From Tethya wilhelma (Eukaryota; Porifera; Demospongiae; Tethyida; Tethyidae), in contig CAXIPT010000003.1 of NCBI GenBank assembly GCA_964030475.1, positions 440,797-504,796 on the forward strand: 64,000 nt of DNA, written 5' to 3'. This document shows, piece by piece, positions 12,749 to 22,000 of the stretch (position 1 is the stretch's first letter; every line of letters starts with the position of its first letter). The notes beneath the pieces are model-generated. The model was not told the DNA's origin, did not search any database, and was given only the letters and a program-made list of their open reading frames with translations. The translations under genes were made by a program, and so were the position numbers.

Positions 12749-13001
12749 ATGTATGTGTGTGTGCGTCCAAATGCCTGTAAAACAAACAATGTCATTGTAA
12801 GCCCTTAATTGTTGTTGTCTTCCTCTCCACATACAGGTTTGGGAGAGAATGAAACTGGTCATTGAACCTGGGGCAGCATGTTCAGTGGCAGCTGTGCTGA
12901 GTCAGAAGTTTCAAGAGCTAGTTGGCCCAGATGTGAAGAAAGTGGGTGTGGTCTTGTGTGGAGGAAATGTGGACCTCGATAAACTACCATGGATGAATTA
13001 A
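906..13001 (+). CDS. SRR: serine racemase, C-terminal three exons
   Basis: This is the 3' part of a pyridoxal-phosphate enzyme that interconverts L- and D-serine and can dehydrate serine. Exons: 906-1033, 1132-1228 and 12837-13001 (TAA). Phases agree: phase 0 in, then phase 2, then phase 0. The first exon reads ALKPS...GAEPKNADDC and ends PPDTICDSL. The second has LPWPII and SVTEEEISSAMRL. The third begins VWERMKLVIEPG and ends GGNVDLDKLPWMN. Each piece lines up in order with animal serine racemase C termini. The PLP-lysine exons lie off the left edge. The last intron is about 11.6 kb and holds four genes on the other strand. The terminal PDZ-ligand type tail of the mammalian enzyme is absent. 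An AATAAA lies at 13357-13362. Confidence 0.88.
1038..1122. repeat. CT/CA microsatellite in SRR intron
   Basis: A (CT)n run followed by a long (CA)n run fills most of the 98-bp intron between the first two visible serine racemase exons. The repeat directly precedes the acceptor at 1131. Confidence 0.9.
1468..2916 (-). CDS. secreted AID/APOBEC-like deaminase homologue A
   Basis: Two exons: 2547-2916 and 1468-2237 (phase 1 junction), 379 aa. Residues 1-26 are a signal peptide (MAFKLSHLF start, hydrophobic VVVVLVGGVLA core). An acidic leader follows (DESDDDGVAEIESLLERE), then an Asn/Tyr/Arg-rich linker. Exon 2 carries the deaminase-like domain. D-A-E is at 216-218 and W-T-P-C-V-F-C at 235-241, followed by a VTIWMGRQY strand. 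These match the [HCD]-x-E and P-C-x-x-C zinc motifs and the aromatic-S/T-P-C hallmark of AID/APOBEC enzymes. Asp replaces the usual His ligand. The C terminus ends in a run of histidines. The protein is predicted to be secreted. Substrate and activity are unknown, and the family call rests on motif reading only. Subtype is closest to gene C. Confidence 0.75.
3001..3012 (-). promoter_or_regulatory. TATA box of deaminase gene A
   Basis: On the minus strand the sequence reads TATATAAAAGG, about 90 bp upstream of the ATG. An equivalent TATA motif sits at a similar distance in front of all four paralogues. Confidence 0.65.
3125..3260 (-). promoter_or_regulatory. conserved upstream block (gene A copy)
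   Basis: This block, with words such as TTGCATAAAT, GGTATTGTTT, CTAGCAACA-like and ATATCAAAATG, recurs in the same order upstream of genes B (about 6235-6380), C (9725-9865) and D (12465-12605). It is probably a shared duplicated promoter-distal region. Whether it is regulatory or simply has not diverged cannot be told from sequence alone. Confidence 0.5.
3902..6009 (-). pseudogene. secreted AID/APOBEC-like deaminase homologue B with in-frame stop
   Basis: Two exons: 5748-6009 (signal peptide MALKLSHLF and acidic leader) and 3902-5331 (phase 1 junction). Exon 2 keeps D-A-E at 174-176 and N-W-T-P-C-I-N-C at 192-199, then ITIWVGALY. At 4856-4858 codon 246 is TAG where paralogue D has TGG (FTP-W-DW). 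The same frame then stays open for 317 more codons: the rest of the domain (DWNEFKTQA, MCEEFKEK) and a long Asn/Lys/Tyr-rich tail with repeats like KYSNNFNKNN and IKYYTKPTK. A single stop followed by a clean frame suggests a very recent nonsense change, a polymorphic allele, a sequence error or recoding. The strict product would be 245 aa and lack the end of the domain. Confidence 0.7.
3960..4700 (-). repeat. Asn-rich coding repeat of gene B
   Basis: (TTG)n and related TTGTTGTTA-type repeats on the plus strand encode poly-Asn on the minus strand. The long plus-strand and other-frame open readings here are shadows. The segment contains at least five degenerate units coding for K-Y-x-N-N-F-N-K-N-N-x-I-K-Y-Y-T-K-P-T-K. 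Confidence 0.85.
6108..6118 (-). promoter_or_regulatory. TATA-like box of gene B
   Basis: The minus strand reads CCATAAAAGGG about 100 bp upstream of the gene B start. This is the position of the TATA boxes of genes A, C and D. The first T is changed, so this core promoter may be weaker. Confidence 0.5.
6400..7980. other. gene-free spacer between deaminase genes B and C
   Basis: This is AT-rich sequence inside the large serine racemase intron. I see no convincing exon. Short CT and AT repeats occur (for example 7302-7312 and 7658-7690). It separates the two duplicated two-gene modules. Confidence 0.6.
8012..9522 (-). CDS. secreted AID/APOBEC-like deaminase homologue C
   Basis: Two exons: 9006-9522 and 8012-8811 (phase 1 junction), 438 aa, with no internal stops. 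Exon 1 encodes the signal peptide (MAFKLSHLFVAVVLVGGVLA), the acidic leader and a long Asn/Tyr-rich linker. Exon 2 opens FRRKVDLLIYGKGL. Then come CGYGLSLRDLMSIANSVV (helix 1), FPYAYLPW and GYVYTSG (hairpin), D-A-E at 267-269 and W-S-T-F-T-P-C-I-F-C at 283-292. The strand VTIWLGKVY, the helix IDNCMSKM and the FNAWNWGQF segment follow. This order parallels the AID/APOBEC core (helix with [H]xE, SWSPC, LRIFTARLY, MTFKDYFYCW). It is the most intact member of the cluster. An extracellular immune or nuclease-like role is inference only. Confidence 0.78.
9613..9624 (-). promoter_or_regulatory. TATA box of deaminase gene C
   Basis: The minus strand reads TATAAAAAGG about 95 bp upstream of the ATG. 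Flanking 5'UTR words (CTATAAAGCTAG, AGCAGCAAAAG) are shared with gene D. Confidence 0.65.
9905..10110. mobile_element. short inverted-repeat element with GCGAAA/GTGAAA words
   Basis: GTGAAA/GCGAAA and TTTCAC/TTTCGC words recur in both orientations (CCGTGAAAGTT, CCGCGAAAGTT, AAACTTTC) across about 200 bp. This gives imperfect self-complementarity typical of a degraded MITE. It lies between genes C and D and has no counterpart between A and B. Confidence 0.4.
10203..10250. repeat. GT microsatellite
   Basis: A (GT)n run stands at the position equivalent to the shorter GT-rich run at 3358-3385 upstream of gene A. It is followed in both places by the shared text CTAGCAACTA and GTGTCCA. It therefore belongs to the duplicated module. 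Confidence 0.85.
10260..11160. other. inter-gene spacer homologous to 3390-3930
   Basis: No gene is seen. Scattered blocks (TTACA..CTCAATCAAGGATC, GCCAAGGGG, GAGCACCTGG, ATTATAGGTTGATT-like) match the spacer between genes A and B in the same order. This shows that the C-D interval and the A-B interval are duplicates of each other. Confidence 0.6.
11247..12261 (-). CDS. secreted AID/APOBEC-like deaminase homologue D
   Basis: Two exons: 11997-12261 and 11247-11875 (phase 1 junction), 297 aa. Exon 1 holds the same signal peptide and acidic leader, without an Asn-rich linker. Exon 2 has CGDNLSLKQLVAIANSIV, D-A-E at 171-173 and W-S-T-W-T-P-C-V-F-C at 187-196. ITIWIGALY, CLMKQMM, FTPWDWDEF and a final helical segment (YDLIGMCTEFQ) follow. 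It is closest to gene B, and retains the Trp codon that is TAG there. The frame ends LDELC-TAA. Just downstream, 11165-11240 still encodes a short Asn/Tyr-rich stretch in another frame, so the Asn tail seen in gene B was probably lost by frameshift. Confidence 0.76.
12367..12377 (-). promoter_or_regulatory. TATA box of deaminase gene D
   Basis: The minus strand reads TATAAAAGGG about 105 bp upstream of the ATG. The surrounding sequence is nearly the same as the gene C promoter. Confidence 0.65.
12692..12765. repeat. GT microsatellite at left edge of the 1.6-kb duplication
   Basis: A (GT)n run with a few interruptions. The first unit of the 1,612-bp tandem duplication begins immediately after it at GTCCAAATGCC. 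Confidence 0.9.
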
Positions 13002-13748
13002 ATTCAGGTTCATTGTAAACAAATGTAAGCCATGAATGGCAGTATAGACTTTGGTTATGCTATATGTATACATGTGTGTGACAATTTTGAAGTCTTAATG
13101 ATGCTGTGCTGACAGTCTGTGCTTGGCTATGCATGTATACTTGCAATTGTAACACTCTCTGTTCCGATCTATGTACACATGTATGACATGCATGCATGTA
13201 CTGTCACACAATGTGTATTTTGTTGGAGTATCATCAAACTGTGTGTGTGTAGTGACACAACCAAAACTCTAAAATCATGCCTCCTTCATGACTGTATAGC
13301 TGTAGCTATTTAAACCCATTTACACGTAAGAGACCTAGTATGTTCCGAGTAGATACAATAAAATTATTATAGTGTTGTACACGTTCAAAGTCTCAAAACA
13401 GGTTTGATTCTGAGACTCTGTTTTGCTATGTGATGATAAACATGTTAGCTGACAAGCAATTACATGAGCATGTCTGTTAAATTAGAGTATTATGGCACTC
13501 TGAACTTGTATGAAACCATATAGACAACATAATCTAGGTCGGCAAACATTACTTTTGTGTCGTATATGCATTTTGAAGACATAGAAATATTTTGTTCCAG
13601 GTCTACAATCATGATAATTATACAAGTTCAAAGTATCAAAACACTATATAACTCGAATTAAATTAAAAATTAATATTATAATGTGTGTGTATGTGCCAGT
13701 GGGTGCACGGGATAGTGTGAACAAACTTTATACCCGCGGTCTTCCAGA

Positions 13749-13838
13749 ATGAAACTGGTCATTGAACCATGCAGGAGAGGTTTCAGTGGCAGCTGTGCTG
13801 AGTCAGCAATTTCCAAACGGGCTAGTTGGCACTTAAGC
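13749..13838 (+). pseudogene. degenerate copy of serine racemase last exon (unit 1)
   Basis: About 90 bp starting ATGAAACTGGTCATTGAACC match the last coding exon (GGTTTCAGTGGCAGCTGTGC, GCTAGTTGG). Small indels destroy the frame, and an upstream splice acceptor is lacking. It is an older partial duplication, since the same relic recurs in unit 2. Confidence 0.8.
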
Positions 13839-14143
13839 TTATTCATTTTAAAACTTTCATGCATGCATCACACTACATCTGCAAGTTGTTTGCAAGCCTT
13901 GATCAGAACAGGAAATAACTATCGCAATGTTTAGTTTTATAATTATAATACATGCTCAATTAAATTATCGACCAAATCCTTTTGAAGAACAATTCTATCA
14001 AATTCAATTGCAACTGAAGTAGAAATTAAGTAGCTGCTTTTATTGCTATTAAGTTTATGAACTATAACAAATAATTTTATAAAAATAGAAACTGTTAAAC
14101 TTATACAACATACATGCAATGCAAAAAAGGCTAAAAAATAGTG

Positions 14144-14386
14144 TTATGATTCGGCAGTGGTGTTCAAACTCTGTTTGCTTCTGTGCTTCTTTCGTTTCTT
14201 CTTGCTCAACAGTTCATCTCCCATATCCCACTCCTCCATCATGGCTCTGAGGATGGGTCCCATCTTGTAGCCTTCACTGGAGGCCATGCTATGAGAGTCT
14301 ATGTCGATGGAGGGTAAAGCTGATGTGCCTGTGATGGGAGTCATGGCAAGGTCCAGGTCAGGGTCTTTGAATTCACGTCCAAATGC
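14144..14386 (-). other. duplicate cadherin terminal exon (distal copy)
   Basis: The coding sequence is the same as the 15756-15995 exon except at its 5' edge. There the usual DDD is replaced by AFGR, read from duplicated serine racemase intron sequence. A TTTGTTTTACAG acceptor fits exactly in phase 0. It could therefore act as an alternative last exon of the cadherin, or be an inert duplicate. Confidence 0.6.
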
Positions 14387-14448
14387 CTGTAAAACAAACA
14401 ATGTCATTGTAAGCCCTTAATTGTTGTTGTCTTCCTCTCCACATACAG

Positions 14449-14613
14449 GTTTGGGAGAGAATGAAACTGGTCATTGAACCTGGGGCAGCATGTTCAGTGG
14501 CAGCTGTGCTGAGTCAGAAGTTTCAAGAGCTAGTTGGCCCAGATGTGAAGAAAGTGGGTGTGGTCTTGTGTGGAGGAAATGTGGACCTCGATAAACTACC
14601 ATGGATGAATTAA
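14449..14613 (+). other. duplicate serine racemase last exon
   Basis: This is a full copy of the last serine racemase exon with its acceptor (CCACATACAG) and TAA. It could be used as an alternative 3' exon encoding the same protein end, but it lies downstream of the first copy and its polyadenylation signal. Intact and probably redundant. Confidence 0.75.
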
Positions 14614-15360
14614 ATTCAGGTTCATTGTAAACAAATGTAAGCCATGAATGGCAGTATAGACTTTGGTTATGCTATATGTATACATGTGTGTGACAATTTT
14701 GAAGTCTTAATGATGCTGTGCTGACAGTCTGTGCTTGGCTATGCATGTATACTTGCAATTGTAACACTCTCTGTTCCGATCTATGTACACATGTATGACA
14801 TGCATGCATGTACTGTCACACAATGTGTATTTTGTTGGAGTATCATCAAACTGTGTGTGTGTAGTGACACAACCAAAACTCTAAAATCATGCCTCCTTCA
14901 TGACTGTATAGCTGTAGCTATTTAAACCCATTTACACGTAAGAGACCTAGTATGTTCCGAGTAGATACAATAAAATTATTATAGTGTTGTACACGTTCAA
15001 AGTCTCAAAACAGGTTTGATTCTGAGACTCTGTTTTGCTATGTGATGATAAACATGTTAGCTGACAAGCAATTACATGAGCATGTCTGTTAAATTAGAGT
15101 ATTATGGCACTCTGAACTTGTATGAAACCATATAGACAACATAATCTAGGTCGGCAAACATTACTTTTGTGTCGTATATGCATTTTGAAGACATAGAAAT
15201 ATTTTGTTCCAGGTCTACAATCATGATAATTATACAAGTTCAAAGTATCAAAACACTATATAACTCGAATTAAATTAAAAATTAATATTATAATGTGTGT
15301 GTATGTGCCAGTGGGTGCACGGGATAGTGTGAACAAACTTTATACCCGCGGTCTTCCAGA

Positions 15361-15450
15361 ATGAAACTGGTCATTGAACCATGCAGGAGAGGTTTCAGTG
15401 GCAGCTGTGCTGAGTCAGCAATTTCCAAACGGGCTAGTTGGCACTTAAGC
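15361..15450 (+). pseudogene. degenerate copy of serine racemase last exon (unit 2)
   Basis: This is the +1612 counterpart of the relic at 13749, with the same indels. It was carried along when the whole block was duplicated. Confidence 0.8.
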
Positions 15451-15755
15451 TTATTCATTTTAAAACTTTCATGCATGCATCACACTACATCTGCAAGTTG
15501 TTTGCAAGCCTTGATCAGAACAGGAAATAACTATCGCAATGTTTAGTTTTATAATTATAATACATGCTCAATTAAATTATCGACCAAATCCTTTTGAAGA
15601 ACAATTCTATCAAATTCAATTGCAACTGAAGTAGAAATTAAGTAGCTGCTTTTATTGCTATTAAGTTTATGAACTATAACAAATAATTTTATAAAAATAG
15701 AAACTGTTAAACTTATACAACATACATGCAATGCAAAAAAGGCTAAAAAATAGTG

Positions 15756-15998
15756 TTATGATTCGGCAGTGGTGTTCAAACTCTGTTTGCTTCTGTGCTT
15801 CTTTCGTTTCTTCTTGCTCAACAGTTCATCTCCCATATCCCACTCCTCCATCATGGCTCTGAGGATGGGTCCCATCTTGTAGCCTTCACTGGAGGCCATG
15901 CTATGAGAGTCTATGTCGATGGAGGGTAAAGCTGATGTGCCTGTGATGGGAGTCATGGCAAGGTCCAGGTCAGGGTCTTTGAATTCGTCGTCATCCTG

Positions 15999-16038
<40 letters not shown>

Positions 16039-19000
16039 ATACGTGCGTGTGTATATATATGCGTGCGTGCCTGTGTGTGTGTGTGTGTGTGTGTGTGCAT
16101 GTGTGTGGAATTTTCTAATCATGCAATAAGATATTAGATGGTGCACGTGCATTGCCAACTACTTGACTTTCTTCACATTTAATGCTTTGTCTCTAACCCT
16201 TCAAACTGAGCTCTAATTTTACCACTCTATATTCACTCCATGTTAACTTTACATCTTTTTCTGATGAAAATATGTATTCAAAGTGTATCCTCCCACCATT
16301 GTGATTTGCATGGCTTTTCAGTATTGTTGGTGTGTGTGTTTGTGTGGTGTGCCCATTGCTGTTATAGTATTAGCTATTTGCTGTCAGCCCTTATGTACAA
16401 TGTTATGTAAGCCAGTTCTACTTTAGAGAGCTAGTATAGAAGTTATATTGTGAGTAGTTTCAAAGACAGACTCCTATCCTCATGCAATTACTAAACAGGC
16501 AGTGGATTATTTGTGTATTTATGCTTGCATCTTACCAAGTATGATTCATCAAAGTTCTCATTCATGAAGCTGTGCTCCATTGGTGGAGGGTATATTTGGT
16601 TGATGGCTGGATCGTGGGGGGAAAGTTCAAATATCTGGTCAATGTTGTTGTTGTCATATTCCCATGCTGCATTTCCGAATCTGTTTCTCTTTCTATCGGT
16701 CTCGGTACGAAGCTGTTGGTACACCGTGTTGATGCGATCCCTGTATGTATGTACATATGTGTGTGCGTATGTGTAATAAGACAGTACTATATCTTACACG
16801 TGTGTGTGAAATAATTTTTATTAGACCATGCAAGTATACGCTTGGTTCCAAAACCTATCAATTTGAATTAAATATCTCTTCACTAATATGATGGTACAAA
16901 TCTCAGCTTCATACATGCAACCTTCTTACACAGAATCAAAATTTTTCCGCCTTGACACGTGTATATTTTCTTAGTCTAAGAAGGTTTCATGAAGCTGAGA
17001 CCTTTACCATTACTGTGAACAGATCTATCAATGATGCCCACTTTGATAGAATTGATCCGCAAAAAAAAAACACCAAAAAACATGTGACTATTATTTACTT
17101 ACGCATTTCTCAAAGGATCCTTTTCTCTCTTTATTTTGAGGAAGCAGTAGCAGAAGAGGCAACAGAGGAACACAGCCAGCGCCACAATGAGCATGCCTAT
17201 CACCACAATCACAGCTATCCCGATCTCTGTCTCAAAGAATTCCCTCGGCTCCAGTCCTTTGCTCGTTGGCGTGATGATTGACTGGTTAGCAACAATGATG
17301 GTGATGTTCCTAACGATAGGGTTGGTTTCATTTGACTCGTCTTCCAATGAAAGTCTGACCACTGTTCCATTATCTTTGCTAGTGACTGGCTGGAAGTTCA
17401 TCAGTGTTACTTGGTTGGATACGTTCTTAACTAAGCTGTACTTGAACTCCCCACTGACAGGTTCTAGGAAGGCCGACACTTGGCTGGTTGAATCTGGATC
17501 TGTGAATTCAATGGCTGATAATTCTTGTGTGATACCACCAGGAAGTAGAGCGGTGAACTTGTTCAGTTCCGTACCAATCGGTGTGATTTCCACGAACGAA
17601 ATCAGTACGAAATATTCCACCACATCTAGAGGCACAAACTCTGGGTCATTATCATTAATGTCTTCTAACATCACCACAACGTATGATGTCACAGACAATG
17701 CCGATGGTTCACCAAAGTCTCTCGCTCTTATGGAGATATTGTGGAAAGTATCCTTTTCACGATCGAGAATCTTTCCAGCTACAACAAAAAAGTCGCCATT
17801 AGAACGATCAATCCTAAAGAAATCTGATCTTCCATTGATTGCTCCGATGATGGAATATTCAACAACTGCTGCACTCGAGCCTGGTTCATCAAGATCTGTG
17901 GCTTGAACCCTTCCTAGTCGGCTGTCTTCGTCATATCTTCCCTCCGTGATGTTAAACATGTAGCCATCTCTTTGAGAAAAGACCGGAGCATGGTCATTTT
18001 GATCCAGTACCGTGATAGTTACGTAGAGATTAACATCTGTCGAAGTCACTTGGTCAATGACTCGTATCTTTAGCGTGTAGGACGAGATTGCCTCTCTGTC
18101 AAGTTGATCAAATGTTGTCAAGATTCCAACAGGGCTGATCACAAATTCATTGCCCGTATCTCCTTCTTCTATTTCATAGGTGGCATTTCGAGTGATGTTG
18201 AAATCTTGAAGCGTAAGAAATTCTCGAGCGTCATAAGTCTGTCCCAGGACGTTCTCCTCAAAGACAGCTGTATCTCTGGTAGCCGAGGCAACGTATATCA
18301 CAACAGGAGTTGTATCAGTTGAAATACCATCACTCACACTCACGGTAAAGTTGTACCTCTCTCTGTGGTCGTCAGGGATGGGTACAGCTCTCTGACGTAA
18401 GACCCCATCTGGCGAATCAATGGTAAAGAGATTCCTCACCTCCTGGTCGTCTGTGTTGATCTGAAATGTAAATGTTCCAGTGATATCTTCGTCAATGACT
18501 TCCAGCGTGAGTAGGTGAGTGCCTGGAGGCGAGAGATTGTCGATATCAATGATGTGTATCGAAGATCTGAACATTGGAGCATTGTCGTTCACATCGCCAA
18601 TGGTTATTGTGACAACTGCCGAACCAGTTAGAGAAGGAGTGCCAAAATCGGTAGCTTCTATAATGAAAGAGTAGCGCTCATTTCTCTCACGATCAAATTC
18701 TCTCACTGTCATGATATCACCCGTGTTAGGATCAATATCAAAATCAACACTTGAATCAATTGAGTACAAAAACTGAGCATTTTGATTGGAATCAATATCA
18801 CTCGCTTCAACTCTTAACACAAGCGTATCATTGGGAAGGTTTTCAGAAACAGTTCCGTTGTACACTGCTGAACTAAACCTAGGCGCATTGTCATTGTAGT
18901 CAGTAAGAAAGATGGTCACTATGGCGCTGGCATTATTGGTTCCCACCAGTGCATCAATAATGAGGGTATAGTTCCTTGTGTCAGACTCATAATCAATCAG

Positions 19001-22000
19001 AAACTTGTTAGTGAGAACAATATCCCCACTTGCCGAGTTTATCACAAATATTCCAGCGTGTTTTCTATCAGGTCGTATGGAGTATGTTACAGCTGCACCT
19101 CCACTTGTGTTAGCAATGGCTTCTTGCAGTATCGTCCCGTTGAAGATCACAGTTGATGTATCAGTGTTTTCAGAAATAGAGACATTGAATAAGCCGGGTA
19201 CGAATCTTGGTCTTGTCAGGTCCGTGGTGACCACTTGGACCGTTACCGTGACAACAGTAGTGAGAGGCAAAGTGGGACTTGAATCAGATACTAAGATTTC
19301 AATGACATACGTGGTACTAGCACTGATAACCCCACTGAAGCCTAGCTCTCCTGATGTAGCGTTTAGAAGGAAGTCACCTGCTGGAAGCTGAGGTCGAGTT
19401 GCTTCATTAAATCTATAAGAAAGTAGGCCATTGTCATCGCTGTCTATGTCAGAGCAGGACAGTTCTGTGAGAGATATGTAAGAATGTGTGCCCAGTTCTA
19501 GTTCTGTATTGATCAGAGTGGTTGTACACATGGGGGCATTGTCGTTGATGTCAAGAACCGAAATGATCACATCTGTGCTTACACTGCGAGGGGAAACCCC
19601 TTGTATGATGTCATTATCGCTCACAGTGACTGTCAGTGTGTAACTCTGGACAGACTCATAGTCCAGTGTCCCAATCAGAGTGATATTACCAGAGGTGGCA
19701 TCAATTAGAAACACATCTGTGTGCGAAGATGTAGAATAACTTATCATTCCTCTACCATCAGAATCAGTAGCTTGGACACTCCCTAGTACACTTCCAGTTG
19801 CCACATCCTCTGAAATATTGAACTGAGATGGCGAGACTATCACAGGGGCGTGGTTGTTGACAGGAAGTACTGATACGATGATGGTAGCTGTTGAACTTAG
19901 TACAACTCCTTCTCCCAGTCTTGTTTCAGTGTCTGTGCAAGTCACGGTCAATCTGTGACTGATAGATGCTTCGTAGTCTAAAGACGTGCGAAGAAAAACG
20001 CTATCCATTGGATTCAGAGCAAAAGGTGAAGATGGATGACTTGGAGATAGAGATATGGTGGTACTTGTGCCATCAGGATCACTGCAGGTGTAAGACTGTA
20101 TCTCAGTACTGAGTGCAGCATTCTCTGATAGTGTGATCAGCTGTGTGCCAGCTGGCTGTAAAATAGGGACGAGATCGTTCACGTTTTCTACGAAAATGCT
20201 CACCAGTGCCGTAGCCGTCATTTGGTTGGGTGAGGGAGAATCATAGGCTGTTACCGTGACAGTGTATGTCTGTGTGTCTTCAAAATCGAGAGGTAGAAAG
20301 AGAGAAATATCTCCAGTGATTCTATCAATGCTGAACGTCCCCAGTCCATTACCACCAGTGATATCATACGTGACTTCATCCTCTACATCACTAGCATTGA
20401 CAGTGGTCAGGTAGGATCCAACCATGAAGCTTTCAAAGACACTGATCACTAGCGAATCGTGTAGGAATTGAGGCGGGGCATTAACACCTTCGACTCTTAG
20501 CGTAACTGACACAGAATCAGTCAGTCTTGGATCACCATTGTCCGAACATACAAACATCAGTTCATAAGATCCAGCACTCAGGGTATCATTCACTATTAGG
20601 TTACCCCTGACAACTCCATTGGTGCTCGTGGCTTCCAAAATCACTCCGAAATCGAGCAAAGTGGAAGTTGTTTGTAAACTTAGTTGTGAGTTATTTCCAG
20701 CAGGGTCTGTATCATAGCAGGTTAGATTGAAAAGTGTGGTCCCCACAGATTCATTAGTGGAGGTTATTATCAGTGGGGAGTCGAGGCTTACAAACATCGG
20801 GCGTTCGTTCACATCTTCAATATTCACTGACACGCTAATTTCATCAAAGAGTCCACCATTGTCTGTAGCTCGGAGAGTGAATTGAAAGAGAGAGTTGGTG
20901 GTCGCATTCTGTGGTCGGATGGTGGTACGAATCACTCCCATTGAGTCAACAGTGAAGTACGATCTACTTTGTCCATCAGTAATGGAGTACTGCAAAATGT
21001 TGTCTGTGCCTTGGTCAGAATCAGTGGCCATTATTGTTCCAATCCGTTCACCAGCTCTTGTGTTTTCACTGATGGAAAATGCGTACGCTCGATTGGCAAA
21101 CATTGGCGGGAATTCGTTGATTCCTGTTACTACGACAATCAGTGTGGTGGGCATACTGGACAAAGAGGGAGCTCCGTTATCGACACACACTACTGTGACA
21201 TTGAGTTGGGTTTCAGTTTCAAAATCCAGCGACTGGACCAAAGATATTGCTCCTACACTGTCTACACTCAGAGTGGCATTATATGGAGGTAGCAGTTCAA
21301 AGCTAACCACACTGTTATCTCCAAGGTCGCTGTCAGTGCACGTGTAAAAAGTGAAGGGACTGTTGAGTTGGAAATTTTCAGGCAGTGTTACAGTTTGTGG
21401 CAGAGACGGGCTAATGATTGGACGATTGTCATTTTCATCGCCAATGGTTACCTGTACCAGTGCCAAACCAACGGCCTGTGTGATGGTGTCCCTTGCCTTC
21501 ACTACGAAGGAGTACATTGACACAACTTCACGATCCAGTGATGCTGAAGAGACAAAGATCCTTCCACTGCCAATCTCGATGGCAAATGGAAAAGAATCGG
21601 GAAGATTGAAGAGCGTGTACTCAATATTGTTAGGATTAGGTCCAGTGGCCGTTACAGTCAGCACTGAAGTACCATTGAGTGAATTCTCCAACACACTACT
21701 CTGGTACTCTGCCTGTGAAAACACAGGTGGTTCAATATCTGTAACTTGAATGTGAATGGCAATATTTCCAAGTGCAAATTGCGTCATTGCGTTGTTGTCT
21801 TGACAACGTAGGCCTAAAGACACCACCACATCTGCCGTCAGGTCGCGACCCTGTCCAGACCACAGCAGCACATTGGACCTGCTCAGATTAAAGTAACCCA
21901 CACTGTTGCCATTGGCGATGGAGAGTGTAGTGCCACTCCCATCAGCATCCGTACACGTAAAGGACTGGACTGGGAATCCAGAAGGAGAATCAGCAGATAT

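Larger units (their letters stand above)
12766..15989. repeat. tandem duplication, two units of about 1,612 bp
   Basis: Unit 1 is about 12766-14376 and unit 2 about 14378-15988. Every landmark I compared recurs at exactly +1612: 12837 to 14449, 13119 to 14731, 13676 to 15288, 14144 to 15756. The translated frames I compared are identical. Each unit holds the last exon of serine racemase (+), about 1.1 kb of 3' sequence and the last exon of the cadherin (-). The junction joins the cadherin exon after GAATTC to the serine racemase intron at CGTCC, with an extra A. It is either a very recent duplication or an assembly duplication. Confidence 0.9.

Noticed and set aside
14144..14407. An independent small gene encoding an 87-aa acidic/basic protein
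   Set aside because: It is the duplicated last exon of the cadherin tail. The apparent start codon lies in duplicated serine racemase intron sequence.
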